This document shows positions 8,966 through 18,024 of a stretch of DNA of 64,000 nt, piece by piece. The notes beneath the pieces were generated by a model. The model made no database searches. It was not told where the DNA came from and saw nothing but the letters and a program-made list of their open reading frames with translations. The position numbers and the translations under genes are program-made. Source of the stretch: Nisaea sp. (GTDB lineage Bacteria > Pseudomonadota > Alphaproteobacteria > Thalassobaculales > Thalassobaculaceae); the NCBI RefSeq assembly GCF_034670185.1, contig NZ_JAXMNY010000001.1:1116001-1180000 (forward strand). Reading direction: 5' to 3'. Numbering within the stretch: the first letter of the stretch is position 1; every line of letters begins with the position of its first letter.

Positions 8966-10101
8966 GCCGCAATCCCTTCAAGCGCAGAAAGTGCCTGATC
9001 CGCCCGGGCTCGCCAGGTCTCTGCCGCCACGAGCTGTTTCCGGGCGGCCCGCGCCGCGGGACTGTTATCGATCCGGTCGAGAGCGGCGCTGAAATCGGTC
9101 GTGTCGGAGACGACAGAAACGGCATCTCTATAAGGGGCGAGACTGCGGAAATCGGTGCTGATCACCGAAGTTCCGCTGGCTAGGTACTCGCGCAGTTTCA
9201 GAGGATTGCAGGCCCGGATCTGTGGCGTATCCAAGAAAGGCAGCAGGGCGGCATCCACATGCTGGACATAGCTGGGCAGGGTATGGTGAGGACGCGGGCC
9301 AAGCAGATGGATATTGGGGATGGATGAAAGCCGTCCCAGGGAGATGTCTGCCTTGCCAATCAGGACAAAAGACCAGTCAGGCCGTGCTTCGGCCGTCCGC
9401 GCTATCAGATCCTGATCGAGCCAATCCGAAATGCTGCCGTAAAACAGGGCCGTCTTTCCGTCGGGCAGGTCGGCAGGTCGGTCCGCCGGGCAGTCGAAAA
9501 GATCGAAATCGACGCCGTGCGGCAAGGCCGAGACCCGGGAGCCCTCGAATTTTTTCTCAAGTGCCTCATTGGTCACGAAGACGATGTCGGATTTTTGCGC
9601 GAGCCTCTTCTCCATCCGGCTGACCGGCGTATGGTCGACACCGACAAGTCCGGAGAAATCATCGCAGCAATAGTAAGCAACGGCTGCTTCTCCCAGAGTT
9701 CCGACAACGTCGACGGCGGTCGGCAGCGAGGCCCAGAGAATCGGTCTTTCGAGTCCTTGCTGTTGCAGCGCGGCCCGGATCTGGGCACCGAGACTGGCAC
9801 GGTTGATGGCCGACGCGAGCGGGTTCCCGGGCCAGGAAACGGCGCGGGGATGGATGACAGTGAGGTTCGCCGGCGTGTCATGTGTTTCGGGAGCCGCTGC
9901 CGGTTGCTGGTTGCGGCGTCCCATAGACCGAAGCTTGCGCATGACGCGGGCTGCGTCGCTGGCATTCAAACGCGGTCGCCGAAGGCCGATTGAGTTGACC
10001 CAGATGACCGGGCGATCAGCGGCAAAGCGTTTGGCAAGGTGCTGACTGCTGCTGGGAAGGCCTCCCCAGTCTTCTCCGAACATGACAAGCGGTCGTTTCA
10101 T
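8962..10101 (-). CDS. GT-B glycosyltransferase (TuaH-like)
   Basis: A 379-residue glycosyltransferase. Start 10101 (MKRPLVMFGEDWGG) is chosen because GGAGG lies 9 nt upstream and one base separates it from the stop of the preceding gene; 10128 would extend into that gene. Recognisable blocks are VIWVNSIGLRRPRL, LPHGVDFDLF, a FYGSISDWLD donor-domain start and NPLKLREYLASG near the nucleotide-sugar site, as in group 1/TuaH-type enzymes of exopolysaccharide loci. Cytosolic, peripheral to the inner membrane. ATGA overlap with the following secreted-protein gene. Confidence 0.87.
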   Translation of the reverse strand: MKRPLVMFGEDWGGLPSSSQHLAKRFAADRPVIWVNSIGLRRPRLNASDAARVMRKLRSMGRRNQQPAAAPETHDTPANLTVIHPRAVSWPGNPLASAINRASLGAQIRAALQQQGLERPILWASLPTAVDVVGTLGEAAVAYYCCDDFSGLVGVDHTPVSRMEKRLAQKSDIVFVTNEALEKKFEGSRVSALPHGVDFDLFDCPADRPADLPDGKTALFYGSISDWLDQDLIARTAEARPDWSFVLIGKADISLGRLSSIPNIHLLGPRPHHTLPSYVQHVDAALLPFLDTPQIRACNPLKLREYLASGTSVISTDFRSLAPYRDAVSVVSDTTDFSAALDRIDNSPAARAARKQLVAAETWRARADQALSALEGIAA

Positions 10102-10102
10102 C

Positions 10103-11770
10103 TCACGCTGCCTCCGATTGATCGTCACGGGCTAAAGTTGCGATGCTGTCTAGAGCGGACAGCGTGCCGGCCGCCCTGAGCTGATCGAGACCGGCCGCCC
10201 AGTTGGTAAAGGAGTTGCGGCTTTTCCCTGTGATGCCAGTCCAGTCGGCGACATGTCCGGCCAGCAGCGATACGTCTGTGCCTTTCGCCCAGGACGCGTA
10301 ATCGGTGAGGGGTGCGCCTGATTTCCCGTAACGTGCCGATACACCGAACCGCGCTGCCAGCCCCGGCCAGCGCTCGGCGAGGCTCAGGCCTTCCGACAGG
10401 GGACGACCGGTCTTGTCCCAATCGATCGCGGCAAGCTCCGGAGACAGTCGGCGGATGGCCCAGCGATGGAAGCCGCCAGCCATACGACGATGAACCGGCA
10501 AACCGGACATCGCCGTTACGACATCGCGGTCGAGGAACGGGTGGAAGCGGGGATGAACATTGTCCAGAAGCTGTTGCCCCGCGATGACGAAACGTGGAAC
10601 ACGAAGGCGTAAATAGGCAAGATCGAGCCCACTGGCGAGCGTGTCCGTCCGGTCCAGCAGGCAAGAGACTTCCTGCTCCAGGCGGGCCAGGGCCTCTTGA
10701 CCCTCGGCCATTCCGGATGCGGCAAGTGCCTCCAGACGCCCGCCGGACATATGTTCCATCACATACCGGAGCGCTCGCGGTGCGAAATGTTTGCGTGCGA
10801 GTGGCGAGCCGAGCAGCTCAAGTCCCGGGGCGCCGCGGTCGTAATAGAAGCAGCGATAGGTTTCCGAGCCAGTGCCGGTGATCAACGGCCGTCCGGCGAT
10901 CTCGTGGAGCGCATCGGCGGCAAGGAGACTGTGGGCGTGGTTGACAGCCACTTCTCCAGCGCCCGCCCAGCCAACTCTGGAGGCTTGACTGGCAATCTGC
11001 TCCGCCTCGATGTCAGCTTCGAAATGCCAGCATTCCGCGGCGCCGGCAAGGTGGAGAGCGATGCGGCGGTCGGAGCTTTTCCGGGCGCCGTAGCAGAAGG
11101 TGTCGGGCTGATGACCGGCGGCGAGGGCGCAGGCCAGCAGAAGGCGGGAATCCAGCCCGCCAGACAGAGGGATCATGGCCTCGGGAGAGGCACGGAGGCA
11201 GCGGTCGACGGCGCCAACCAGCGCATCCAATGCCTGTTGCGGGCTGCTGTCCGGCGCACCTAGTGTCGGAATTGTCTCGCTAAGCTGCTCGGGTGCATGG
11301 ACGGGTTTCAGACAGACCACTGCGCCTGGGCGGCACTGGTAGATAGCCGGGAATACCGTCCGATTGCCGAGGAGCTGGCCGAGGCCAAGCAGTTCGGTCG
11401 CGGCGGCGGGATCGCCGCCGTTTGCGAGTTCGGGACGGTTTTGGAGGATCGTCGCGGTCGCGCTCGCCGCACCGATTTCCTTGTCGGACCGGAATAGCGA
11501 GATGGGGTAGAGGCCAAGAACGTCCGTCGCGGCAATGATCCTGCCCCGGAGCTTATCGAGCAGAACGGCACTGATGCCCCAGAGTTCAGGGGCGCGACCG
11601 TCACTCAGGGCTGTCAGGAGCGAGGATTCATCAACAGGCGTGCCCGGATCTCCCCAGGCAATCAGCAGGCCCGAAGGCAGATCAAAGCGGTGTATTTCGG
11701 TTACACGGTTGGCGGAGAAGGCAACCGTGGAAACGTTCCCGTTTTTCAGAGTGGCGAAGAATTCGGCCAT
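10103..11770 (-). CDS. Asparagine-synthase-like ATP-PPase protein lacking the glutaminase cysteine
   Basis: A 555-residue protein starting at ATG 11770 (MAEFFATLKN) behind GAGGAGA; upstream extensions read into the neighbouring gene. Residues 1-160 resemble a degraded class II amidotransferase domain: Cys2, the catalytic residue of AsnB, is replaced by alanine. The C-terminal domain has an intact PP-loop, SGGLDS at 203-208, that adenylates a carboxylate. Such glutaminase-dead homologues occur in polysaccharide and antibiotic loci and may use free ammonia or another amine to amidate sugar acids. The substrate here is unknown. Tight spacing to both neighbours. Confidence 0.8.
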   Translation of the reverse strand: MAEFFATLKNGNVSTVAFSANRVTEIHRFDLPSGLLIAWGDPGTPVDESSLLTALSDGRAPELWGISAVLLDKLRGRIIAATDVLGLYPISLFRSDKEIGAASATATILQNRPELANGGDPAAATELLGLGQLLGNRTVFPAIYQCRPGAVVCLKPVHAPEQLSETIPTLGAPDSSPQQALDALVGAVDRCLRASPEAMIPLSGGLDSRLLLACALAAGHQPDTFCYGARKSSDRRIALHLAGAAECWHFEADIEAEQIASQASRVGWAGAGEVAVNHAHSLLAADALHEIAGRPLITGTGSETYRCFYYDRGAPGLELLGSPLARKHFAPRALRYVMEHMSGGRLEALAASGMAEGQEALARLEQEVSCLLDRTDTLASGLDLAYLRLRVPRFVIAGQQLLDNVHPRFHPFLDRDVVTAMSGLPVHRRMAGGFHRWAIRRLSPELAAIDWDKTGRPLSEGLSLAERWPGLAARFGVSARYGKSGAPLTDYASWAKGTDVSLLAGHVADWTGITGKSRNSFTNWAAGLDQLRAAGTLSALDSIATLARDDQSEAA

Positions 11771-11783
11771 CGCACGGATCTCC

Positions 11784-12980
11784 TCAGGTGGCGATGCGGC
11801 GCCAGGGGCCGCGCTTCGGGTTCCGAAGGTAGTCGAGTGCCCCGATGCCGTTGGCGACATGGGCCTGGACCAGATAATGGACGGCACGGCCGACACGTCC
11901 CCATGGCAGGCCGGGTGCAACATGCACCAGACCAGCCAGCAGGTAGCCGGCACTCTGGCCGGCGGCGAGGACGGCGAAGACCGGCGATGTTGGTGCAAGC
12001 GCCAGCGAGCCGAGCCAGGCGAGAACCAGGATCAGGGGCATGAACGCCCGCAGGAATTTGCTGGAGAAAAAGGCGAAGGCCAGGCCGCCATGCCGGGGAT
12101 GGAGCAGGCCGACGAGGCGGATAGCCTGCTGCATGTTACCTGCCCCGATGCGCTTGCGGCGTTGGCGGTCGACCGCGAGAGAGGTGCCGTCGAGTTCATA
12201 GGTCAAGACGTTTGGGTCGTAGACGGTGCGCAGGCCGTCCGCCGCGATGCACATCGGGATGACGAAGTCGTCATTGATGGTATCGGCAGGAATAGGCCGG
12301 AAACTGGAGCGGCGGATAACGTAGAAGGCCCCATGGGCACCGATCAGGCCGCCGATCCGCGCTTCCGCGGCTTTCAGCGCGGTCTGAAAGCGCCAGTAGG
12401 CCGCTTCGCCGGCCGATCCGGGCTCCATCAAAAGGTAGGTCCCGGACACGACGCCGACCCGCCAGTCGGCAAAATGCTGGGCGGCGAGGAGAAGTGCATC
12501 GACGGCGAGGATTGAGGACGTGTCGGTAAGTGCAACAAGGTCAGTATCGCAACGCGCGATTTGTTCATTGAGAACGGCAGTCTTGCCGCGGTTCTCGAGG
12601 CAGTTGACGATTGTCACGCGGTCGAGGGCCTGTTCGTCGAATTCTACCGCGCGCGAGGCTTCCGCGTAGGTCTCATCCGTGCATCCGTCGCAGACGACCC
12701 GCAGCTCGAGCCGGTCCGCCGGATAGTCGAGGCTGAGAACATTGGCGATCTTCTGGGCGATCGTTTTCTCCTCGTTATAGGCAGGCACGAGGACGGTCAC
12801 GGTGGGCAGATCGCTGTCCGCCGTGGTGGAGAGGAAGTCGCGCCTGGACGCCTCGGCGGTTCCGTTTTCGCGCCGGGCGATCGCTCGCAGCAATGCGGGG
12901 TAGACAGCATGGTGATAGGCAGCCAGGCCGGTTGCGGCGAGGGTGACGGCTTCGAGAAACACGGACATGGCGGACCTCAT
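11784..12980 (-). CDS. Membrane-bound processive-type GT2 glycosyltransferase
   Basis: A 398-residue protein from ATG 12980, which overlaps the previous stop as ATGA; ATG 12968 four codons later is an alternative. An N-terminal hydrophobic segment, the GT2 core (VTVLVPAYNEE, VCDGCTD, ALTDTSS as DxD-like), TINDDFVIP with the catalytic-base region, and RQRRKRIGAGN as a QxxRW-like element are followed by three or four TM helices (LRAFMPLILVLAWL onward). This is the BcsA/NodC-like arrangement that couples synthesis to the membrane. It lies mid-operon between the acetyltransferase and the synthase-like gene. Sugar specificity is not readable. Confidence 0.88.
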   Translation of the reverse strand: MRSAMSVFLEAVTLAATGLAAYHHAVYPALLRAIARRENGTAEASRRDFLSTTADSDLPTVTVLVPAYNEEKTIAQKIANVLSLDYPADRLELRVVCDGCTDETYAEASRAVEFDEQALDRVTIVNCLENRGKTAVLNEQIARCDTDLVALTDTSSILAVDALLLAAQHFADWRVGVVSGTYLLMEPGSAGEAAYWRFQTALKAAEARIGGLIGAHGAFYVIRRSSFRPIPADTINDDFVIPMCIAADGLRTVYDPNVLTYELDGTSLAVDRQRRKRIGAGNMQQAIRLVGLLHPRHGGLAFAFFSSKFLRAFMPLILVLAWLGSLALAPTSPVFAVLAAGQSAGYLLAGLVHVAPGLPWGRVGRAVHYLVQAHVANGIGALDYLRNPKRGPWRRIAT

Positions 12981-13714
12981 GCAGCTTCGGTGGTCGCCGC
13001 GAGCGGCGCGAGGGGGCGAATGGGCCGGGCCGGAACGCCAGCGGCAAGAACTCCTGGCGGCAGATCGCGGGTTACGACGCTTCCGGCGGCGACGACAGTG
13101 CCGGCACCGATGCGGACGCCAGCACTGATCGTGACTCCCGTAGCAAGCCAGACACCGTCTTCCAGGATGATGTCGCCAACCTGGTCTTCGGTTTCCGGCT
13201 CGCCGGCGGCCCGTGCTATCGGATCGAGCGGATGGCCGGGATATCCGGCGAGGAAGGCACGACCAGCGATCCGCACATCGTTGCCGATGACGACGCGGCT
13301 GCCGACGGCAATCGTCGTCTGCCAACCGATATCGCAGTTGCGGCCAACGCTGAGTGTCGGGCGGGGGGTAGCCCGAGTGCGGCCGCTGATCGTGACCTGG
13401 GTGGACAGGCGAACGTCATCGCCGATCTCGATTTCGACCGGTCCGAGGACGAGAGGCAGACCGGCGCCGTCCAGATAGAGCTGGCGGCCGGAGCGGGCGA
13501 GGCGGCTCCTGAATATCGGTGTCCGGTAAAGGATCCGGGTGCAGTCCCGGAATGCGGACACGACGCTTCCATGCAGGAGGTAAAGACCCTTGTGAATACC
13601 GGGAATAACCGGTACTTCGAGGTGACGCCGCGCAGTGGCGATGCCGTAGATCGCTTTCGCGACGGGATGGCGGCGTTCCTTCACCCAATGCCTGAAACCG
13701 CTCATGTCTGTCAC
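12977..13714 (-). CDS. Hexapeptide-repeat O-acetyltransferase (WcaF/maa-like)
   Basis: A 245-residue left-handed beta-helix protein. Imperfect hexapeptide repeats span about residues 95-225 (VEIEIGDDVRLSTQVTISG, IGNDVRIAG, LEDGVWLATGVTISAGVRIG), ending in VVTRDLPPGVLAAGVPA, the usual CoA-binding end of this family. The expected reaction is transfer of acetyl from acetyl-CoA to a sugar hydroxyl of the repeat unit. The first 60 residues are unusual and basic. ATG 13714 overlaps the glmS stop by 4 bp; ATG 13705 is a weaker alternative. Confidence 0.85.
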   Translation of the reverse strand: MTDMSGFRHWVKERRHPVAKAIYGIATARRHLEVPVIPGIHKGLYLLHGSVVSAFRDCTRILYRTPIFRSRLARSGRQLYLDGAGLPLVLGPVEIEIGDDVRLSTQVTISGRTRATPRPTLSVGRNCDIGWQTTIAVGSRVVIGNDVRIAGRAFLAGYPGHPLDPIARAAGEPETEDQVGDIILEDGVWLATGVTISAGVRIGAGTVVAAGSVVTRDLPPGVLAAGVPARPIRPLAPLAATTEAA

Positions 13715-15501
13715 TCCACCGTGACCGACTTGGCCAGGTTGCGCGGCTTGTCCACGTCGAGGCCGAGTTGGCTGGACGTGTGATAGGCGAGGAACTGCAT
13801 GGCGATGACATGCAGGAGCGGCGCAATGAAAGGACTTGCCTGCGGCACGCGAATGACGTCGTCGGCAGCGTCGCAGTCGAATTCGCCGCGTTCCGTAATC
13901 AGGACTGTGTAGGCACCACGGGCCTTTACCTCGGCGAGGTTGGAAAGTGTTTTTTCCAGCGTCGGGCCGCGGCTGGCGCAGGCGATTACCGGCAAGCCGT
14001 CGGCAATGACGGCAATTGGGCCGTGCTTGAGTTCACCCGCCGGATAGGCTTCGGCGTGAATGTAGGAGAGCTCTTTCAGCTTGAGTGCGCCCTCTGCGGC
14101 AGATGCATAGTCTGACCCGCGTCCCAGAAACAAACAGCTTTCGGATGACTTGATGCGGGAGGCGATATCACTTGCCTGCGCCTCGCATCCGAAGATGGTC
14201 TGGATCGATGACGGAAGGCGGCAAAGTTCCGCCTGCAGTTCCACTGCCCGCGAAATCGATATCTTGCCTTTTATCCGGGCAACGCGCAGGGCAAGCTGGG
14301 CAAGGGCGGTGAACTGCGAGACGAAGGTCTTCGTTGCCGCGACCCCGATCTCACGTCCGGCGCTTGTCGGCCAGAAATGATCGGCACGTCGCGCCAGTTG
14401 GGAGCGGGCGACATTGACGACCGCGATGGTCGGTACATTATTCGCTTCAAGAAGATCCAGCGCGGCGATGGTATCCGCTGTCTCGCCGGACTGGGAAATC
14501 AGGATGGCGGCCGTCTTGTCGATGCCGAGCATCGGGCGTGTCGACAATTCGGAGGCTATTTCGAGATCGACTCGAATGTGAGCAAGCTCCTCGAACCAGC
14601 GCCGGGCAAGCATGCCGGCATAGTAGGACGAGCCGCAGGCGACTATCTGGACGCGGTCCGCTTCAACCAGTACATCCGGGATATCGAGATTGGCGAGATT
14701 GCGAAGCGTCGTGGCGACAGCCGTCGGCTGCTCGTCGATTTCACGGCGCGTATGATCGGGCCATTCGGTCGAGGCGACTGTGGTTTGGCTGTCTTCTACG
14801 GGTGTCCATTCGCGTTCAACAACGGTCCCTTTATTGTCCAAGATCGTAATCTCGGTGCGCTTCAGGATGGCGATGTCGCCTTCCTCAATGCTCGCGATGT
14901 CGGTAACACGGTCGGTCAGGGCTGCGTCATCGGACGCGACCCAGGCACCATTGTTCCCCCGGCCGATGACAAGTGAGCTGCCCATGTGCAGGGTCACGAT
15001 GGAATCGCGATCCCTTCCGTCGAGTACGGCGATCGAGTAACGGCCGCGCATACGCGCCGAGGCGCGCCGGATAGCGCCGACCAGATCGCTGGAACCAGCA
15101 AGTTCCTCGACGATCAGGTGTGGAATGACCTCGGTGTCGGTTTCGGAGAGGAAGCTGTGTCCGGCCGCAATCAGCTCGCGTCGCAGTTCCTGATGGTTCT
15201 CGATGATCCCGTTCTGCACCACGGCGATGCCGCCATGGACATGCGGATGGGCATTGATCTCGCTCGGTTTACCATGAGTAGCCCAGCGCGTATGAGCGAT
15301 CCCGATGCTGCCATCGGCAGGGCGTTCGCGTAGCAAAAGCTCAAGCTGGTCAACTGGACCGACAGCGCGACGAACTTTGATACGGTCGCCGAGGACTGCG
15401 ATGCCCGCGGAATCATAACCACGATATTCCAGCTTACGCAGGCCGTCGATCAACGCGTGGGCCATGAAGCTGCCGTTTACTCCAGCGATAATCCCGCACA
15501 T
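13711..15501 (-). CDS. glmS: Glutamine--fructose-6-phosphate aminotransferase
   Basis: A 596-residue enzyme making glucosamine-6-phosphate from fructose-6-phosphate and glutamine. ATG 15501 is fixed by MCGIIAG, since the cysteine after Met is the glutaminase nucleophile, and by GGAGG just upstream. HTRWATHG, NGIIENH, two SIS isomerase domains (SQSGETADT at about 345-355 and the repeat near 475) and the conserved C-terminus DKPRNLAKSVTVE are intact. Its place inside the polysaccharide operon, with GlmM in the divergent operon, suggests dedicated supply of UDP-GlcNAc precursor. Whether a second glmS exists elsewhere cannot be told from here. Confidence 0.96.
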   Translation of the reverse strand: MCGIIAGVNGSFMAHALIDGLRKLEYRGYDSAGIAVLGDRIKVRRAVGPVDQLELLLRERPADGSIGIAHTRWATHGKPSEINAHPHVHGGIAVVQNGIIENHQELRRELIAAGHSFLSETDTEVIPHLIVEELAGSSDLVGAIRRASARMRGRYSIAVLDGRDRDSIVTLHMGSSLVIGRGNNGAWVASDDAALTDRVTDIASIEEGDIAILKRTEITILDNKGTVVEREWTPVEDSQTTVASTEWPDHTRREIDEQPTAVATTLRNLANLDIPDVLVEADRVQIVACGSSYYAGMLARRWFEELAHIRVDLEIASELSTRPMLGIDKTAAILISQSGETADTIAALDLLEANNVPTIAVVNVARSQLARRADHFWPTSAGREIGVAATKTFVSQFTALAQLALRVARIKGKISISRAVELQAELCRLPSSIQTIFGCEAQASDIASRIKSSESCLFLGRGSDYASAAEGALKLKELSYIHAEAYPAGELKHGPIAVIADGLPVIACASRGPTLEKTLSNLAEVKARGAYTVLITERGEFDCDAADDVIRVPQASPFIAPLLHVIAMQFLAYHTSSQLGLDVDKPRNLAKSVTVE

Positions 15502-15558
15502 AGGATCCTCCAAAGATTGTTCGACTCAATATTCGCAAGCGGCGTGCCAGAAGTTAAC

Positions 15559-17010
15559 TTATTGATTTTTAGTGTTATTTAGATTCTCGACGGGGGAGGA
15601 TTCGCAACCTGCATCGGAACCTGCATTGCGTCCTGCAACACGGGGGAGAATATCGATGCGTTCTGGCGAAATGCGGTCTGCAGCAACGATCAGGGCATGC
15701 ATTATGTAAAAGGGCCAGATGAAGCCCTGAGTAAGGAACGTGCCCGACACGCAGAACCCGGCAAGGCCGGCTAGCAGGGCTTCGCGGGTTGCACCCGTCC
15801 AGGCGACGCCCCGGTCAAGATGGGCAGGCCACTGGCGGGCTTCCTTCTCGCTCGCCATGGCGCGACGCAGGGTGACACCAACCATGGTGCAGAAGACGCC
15901 GAACCCGAGGAAACCCGACTCCGCGAGAACGCCGAACCAGGTACTGTGCACAGCATGGTTCTTGCCGTCCCAGTGTGAGGAATAGAAGAAGTAATTGGCG
16001 TAGAAATTATCGAGACCGACACCGGAAAGAGGATTGGAGAGGGCCATCCGGAACGCTGCTTCCCAGGCGTAAAGACGCCCCATGGAGGACTCGTCGATCC
16101 CGTCTGCCGCAGCGACGACAGAACGGTCTCCGACGCCGGCCAGGACGAAGAGAACGGCCCCGACGGCACCTCCGGCCAACACCAGAAGCATCTTGTTCTT
16201 TGTCCGGTTCCAGGCGTAGACACCGCAGACTGCCATCAGGCCGAGCAATCCGCCGCGGCTTTGCGTGTAGACAATCCCGAGGATGACAGTCGCCAGGCCG
16301 ATGAGTCCGATAAGCCGGTCGTGAACTCCTAGACCTCGGCGCAGTATCATTGCGACCGCGAAGCTGGCAGGAAACAGAAGCACCAGTGCTAGGTCGTTCG
16401 GATCTCCGAGCATCGAGCCGAAGCTTCTGCCAATAGTCACGCGTGTGCCTTCGACAAGCCCTATTCCGTTATGCCGGTTCTGGATTGCGACCAGAGCGAC
16501 GAGGAAGCCCGCAATGACGAACACCCGGCTGGCAAGTGCGAGGTCGCCCGGTTTCTGGACCAGCCAGGCGATGGCGAAGACCATGATGGCGATCTTCACG
16601 AAAGTGCCGCTCCAGAACCCGAAAGCCAGTCCGAAGTTGCTCGCGAATACAACCCCAACGGTGACCAGTATGAAAAACGTGAGCGCTACTTTTAATTCCG
16701 GGGTCAGAAACAGGGTCAGACGCCGCGTTGCGAACTGATAGCCGAGGGTGGCCAGTGCCCCCAGGGCCAGGAGCTGCGGAATGCGCAGTGAGTAAAGCAT
16801 CGGATAGGCTTCGTGAATCCTGAACAGCGAGAACACAACGAAGCCGATAACGATCGCGACCGGAAATCGGAAAACGATCAGCACCGCGAACGGCGCCATC
16901 GCAAGAGCCAACGCTGCCAGCGGTGTTTTGGTCGCGTACCAGGCCGCACCTGCGAAGCAGCTGATCCCGATGGCTGCCAGCGCCTGGCCTATCCGAGAGC
17001 TCAGAAACAT
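15559..17010 (-). CDS. O-antigen polymerase/ligase family protein (Wzy-like)
   Basis: A 483-residue polytopic membrane protein with about 11-12 predicted TM helices and the Wzy_C/O-antigen-ligase signature: long periplasmic loop near residues 300-350 with MGRLYAWEAAFRMALSNPL, GVGLDNF and then HSTWFGVLAESGFLG. GDPNDLALVL earlier is common in this family. It polymerises lipid-linked repeat units in the periplasm, or ligates glycan to an acceptor; with Wzx and Wzz-like genes in the locus, polymerase is favoured. The stop lies 57 bp before glmS, the largest gap in the leftward operon, and the start is 3 bp after the GT2 gene. Confidence 0.87.
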   Translation of the reverse strand: MFLSSRIGQALAAIGISCFAGAAWYATKTPLAALALAMAPFAVLIVFRFPVAIVIGFVVFSLFRIHEAYPMLYSLRIPQLLALGALATLGYQFATRRLTLFLTPELKVALTFFILVTVGVVFASNFGLAFGFWSGTFVKIAIMVFAIAWLVQKPGDLALASRVFVIAGFLVALVAIQNRHNGIGLVEGTRVTIGRSFGSMLGDPNDLALVLLFPASFAVAMILRRGLGVHDRLIGLIGLATVILGIVYTQSRGGLLGLMAVCGVYAWNRTKNKMLLVLAGGAVGAVLFVLAGVGDRSVVAAADGIDESSMGRLYAWEAAFRMALSNPLSGVGLDNFYANYFFYSSHWDGKNHAVHSTWFGVLAESGFLGFGVFCTMVGVTLRRAMASEKEARQWPAHLDRGVAWTGATREALLAGLAGFCVSGTFLTQGFIWPFYIMHALIVAADRISPERIDILPRVAGRNAGSDAGCESSPVENLNNTKNQ

Positions 17011-17013
17011 GGC

Positions 17014-17952
17014 TCAGGCCACCAGCAGATTGCGCATGTCGGCAATGGCCGAACGTGCAGTGCGTCGGGTCGGATAGACGCGTAAGGCGCGGAGGTGGAA
17101 GCACAGAGCCTGAGAATGATTGCCGGTTTCGCGGGCCATCTCGGCTCGTGCAATGTCGATCCGGGCCTTTGCAACGCGAACTGCCTGCCTGTCCATTGGT
17201 CCGATCAATGGCTCGTAGGTCTCGACGATGCTGTTCATGCAGGAAATACGGAGTTCCCGGTTGCTGGTGACCGAGCCGGGCATGACAAGATAGTCCATGG
17301 CCGGTTCGGTCGAGTAGGCGGCGGGGCCGCGTAGCGCGAGGCGCAGCCACAACTCCCAGTCCGAGGCGGACCGGAGATCCGGGTCGAACCCGCCGCTCGC
17401 TTCAAAGGCATCCTTGCGGATCACGACAGTCGAGGTGCCGACGGCGTTCTCGGCAAAGATCAGCGGGGCGGGGTTTTCTATCCGGCCGAAATCCGCACCG
17501 GTGCAGGCGAGTGCCTTGTAGGCAGGCCAGAACGGGAAGGCGAGGCCGAGGGACTGTCCCACGGGTGTGAAATGCTCATAGTCGGTAAAGCTGAGCAGCA
17601 CATCGCTATGGGCCTCGTGGAAGGCCACCTGCCGCGCCAGTTTGCCCGGACGCCAACGGTCATCCGCATCCAGAAAGGCTACGAGGGGCGCTTCGGCGTG
17701 TTCGATCGCAAGATTGCGCGCCGCCGCCGGCCCAATTCCGTCACTGCGCAATTGCAGAATGCGACAATCGTTGCGGCTTGCATCGGTTAAAACCGCGTCC
17801 GTCGCGTCGGTCGAACCGTCGTTCACGACAATATGCTGAAACTTTTCGATGCCTTGCGAACGGACGCTTTCCAGCGCTCCGGGCAGGTCTTCTGCGGCAT
17901 TGCGGGCCGGCGTGACGATTGTAACGAGCGGTGTTTCGGTTCCGTGAGACAT
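17014..17952 (-). CDS. GT2 family glycosyltransferase, first gene of the leftward operon
   Basis: A 312-residue GT-A enzyme. MSHG at 17952 is preferred to the ORF start at 17970 because AAGGA lies 8 nt before it. VTIVTPARNAAEDL opens the Rossmann-like fold, VVNDGSTDAT follows, and AFLDADDRW gives the DxD metal/nucleotide motif near residues 90-98; ASDWELWLRLA carries the catalytic-base region. It has no TM helices. The last 80 residues are helical, tetratricopeptide-like. Only 72 bp separate it from the divergent operon, so the promoters must lie there. Confidence 0.9.
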   Translation of the reverse strand: MSHGTETPLVTIVTPARNAAEDLPGALESVRSQGIEKFQHIVVNDGSTDATDAVLTDASRNDCRILQLRSDGIGPAAARNLAIEHAEAPLVAFLDADDRWRPGKLARQVAFHEAHSDVLLSFTDYEHFTPVGQSLGLAFPFWPAYKALACTGADFGRIENPAPLIFAENAVGTSTVVIRKDAFEASGGFDPDLRSASDWELWLRLALRGPAAYSTEPAMDYLVMPGSVTSNRELRISCMNSIVETYEPLIGPMDRQAVRVAKARIDIARAEMARETGNHSQALCFHLRALRVYPTRRTARSAIADMRNLLVA

Positions 17953-18024
17953 GGTTTTCGTCCTTGGCATTCTTGTTGCGACTTGCCGGGTAAGCAGCAG
18001 CTACCGTGCCAAGGAGTTTTCCGA
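17953..18024. promoter_or_regulatory. 72-bp divergent spacer between the two polysaccharide operons
   Basis: The leftward operon begins at 17952 and the rightward at 18025, so any promoters and operators of both must sit in or just inside this spacer. I see no convincing sigma70 -35/-10 pair. AAGGAG at 18011-18016 is the ribosome site of the rightward gene. Confidence 0.4.

Noticed and set aside
11535..12515. Plus-strand ORF of 326 codons
   Set aside because: Antisense to the synthase-like and GT2 genes, without ribosome site or recognisable domain.
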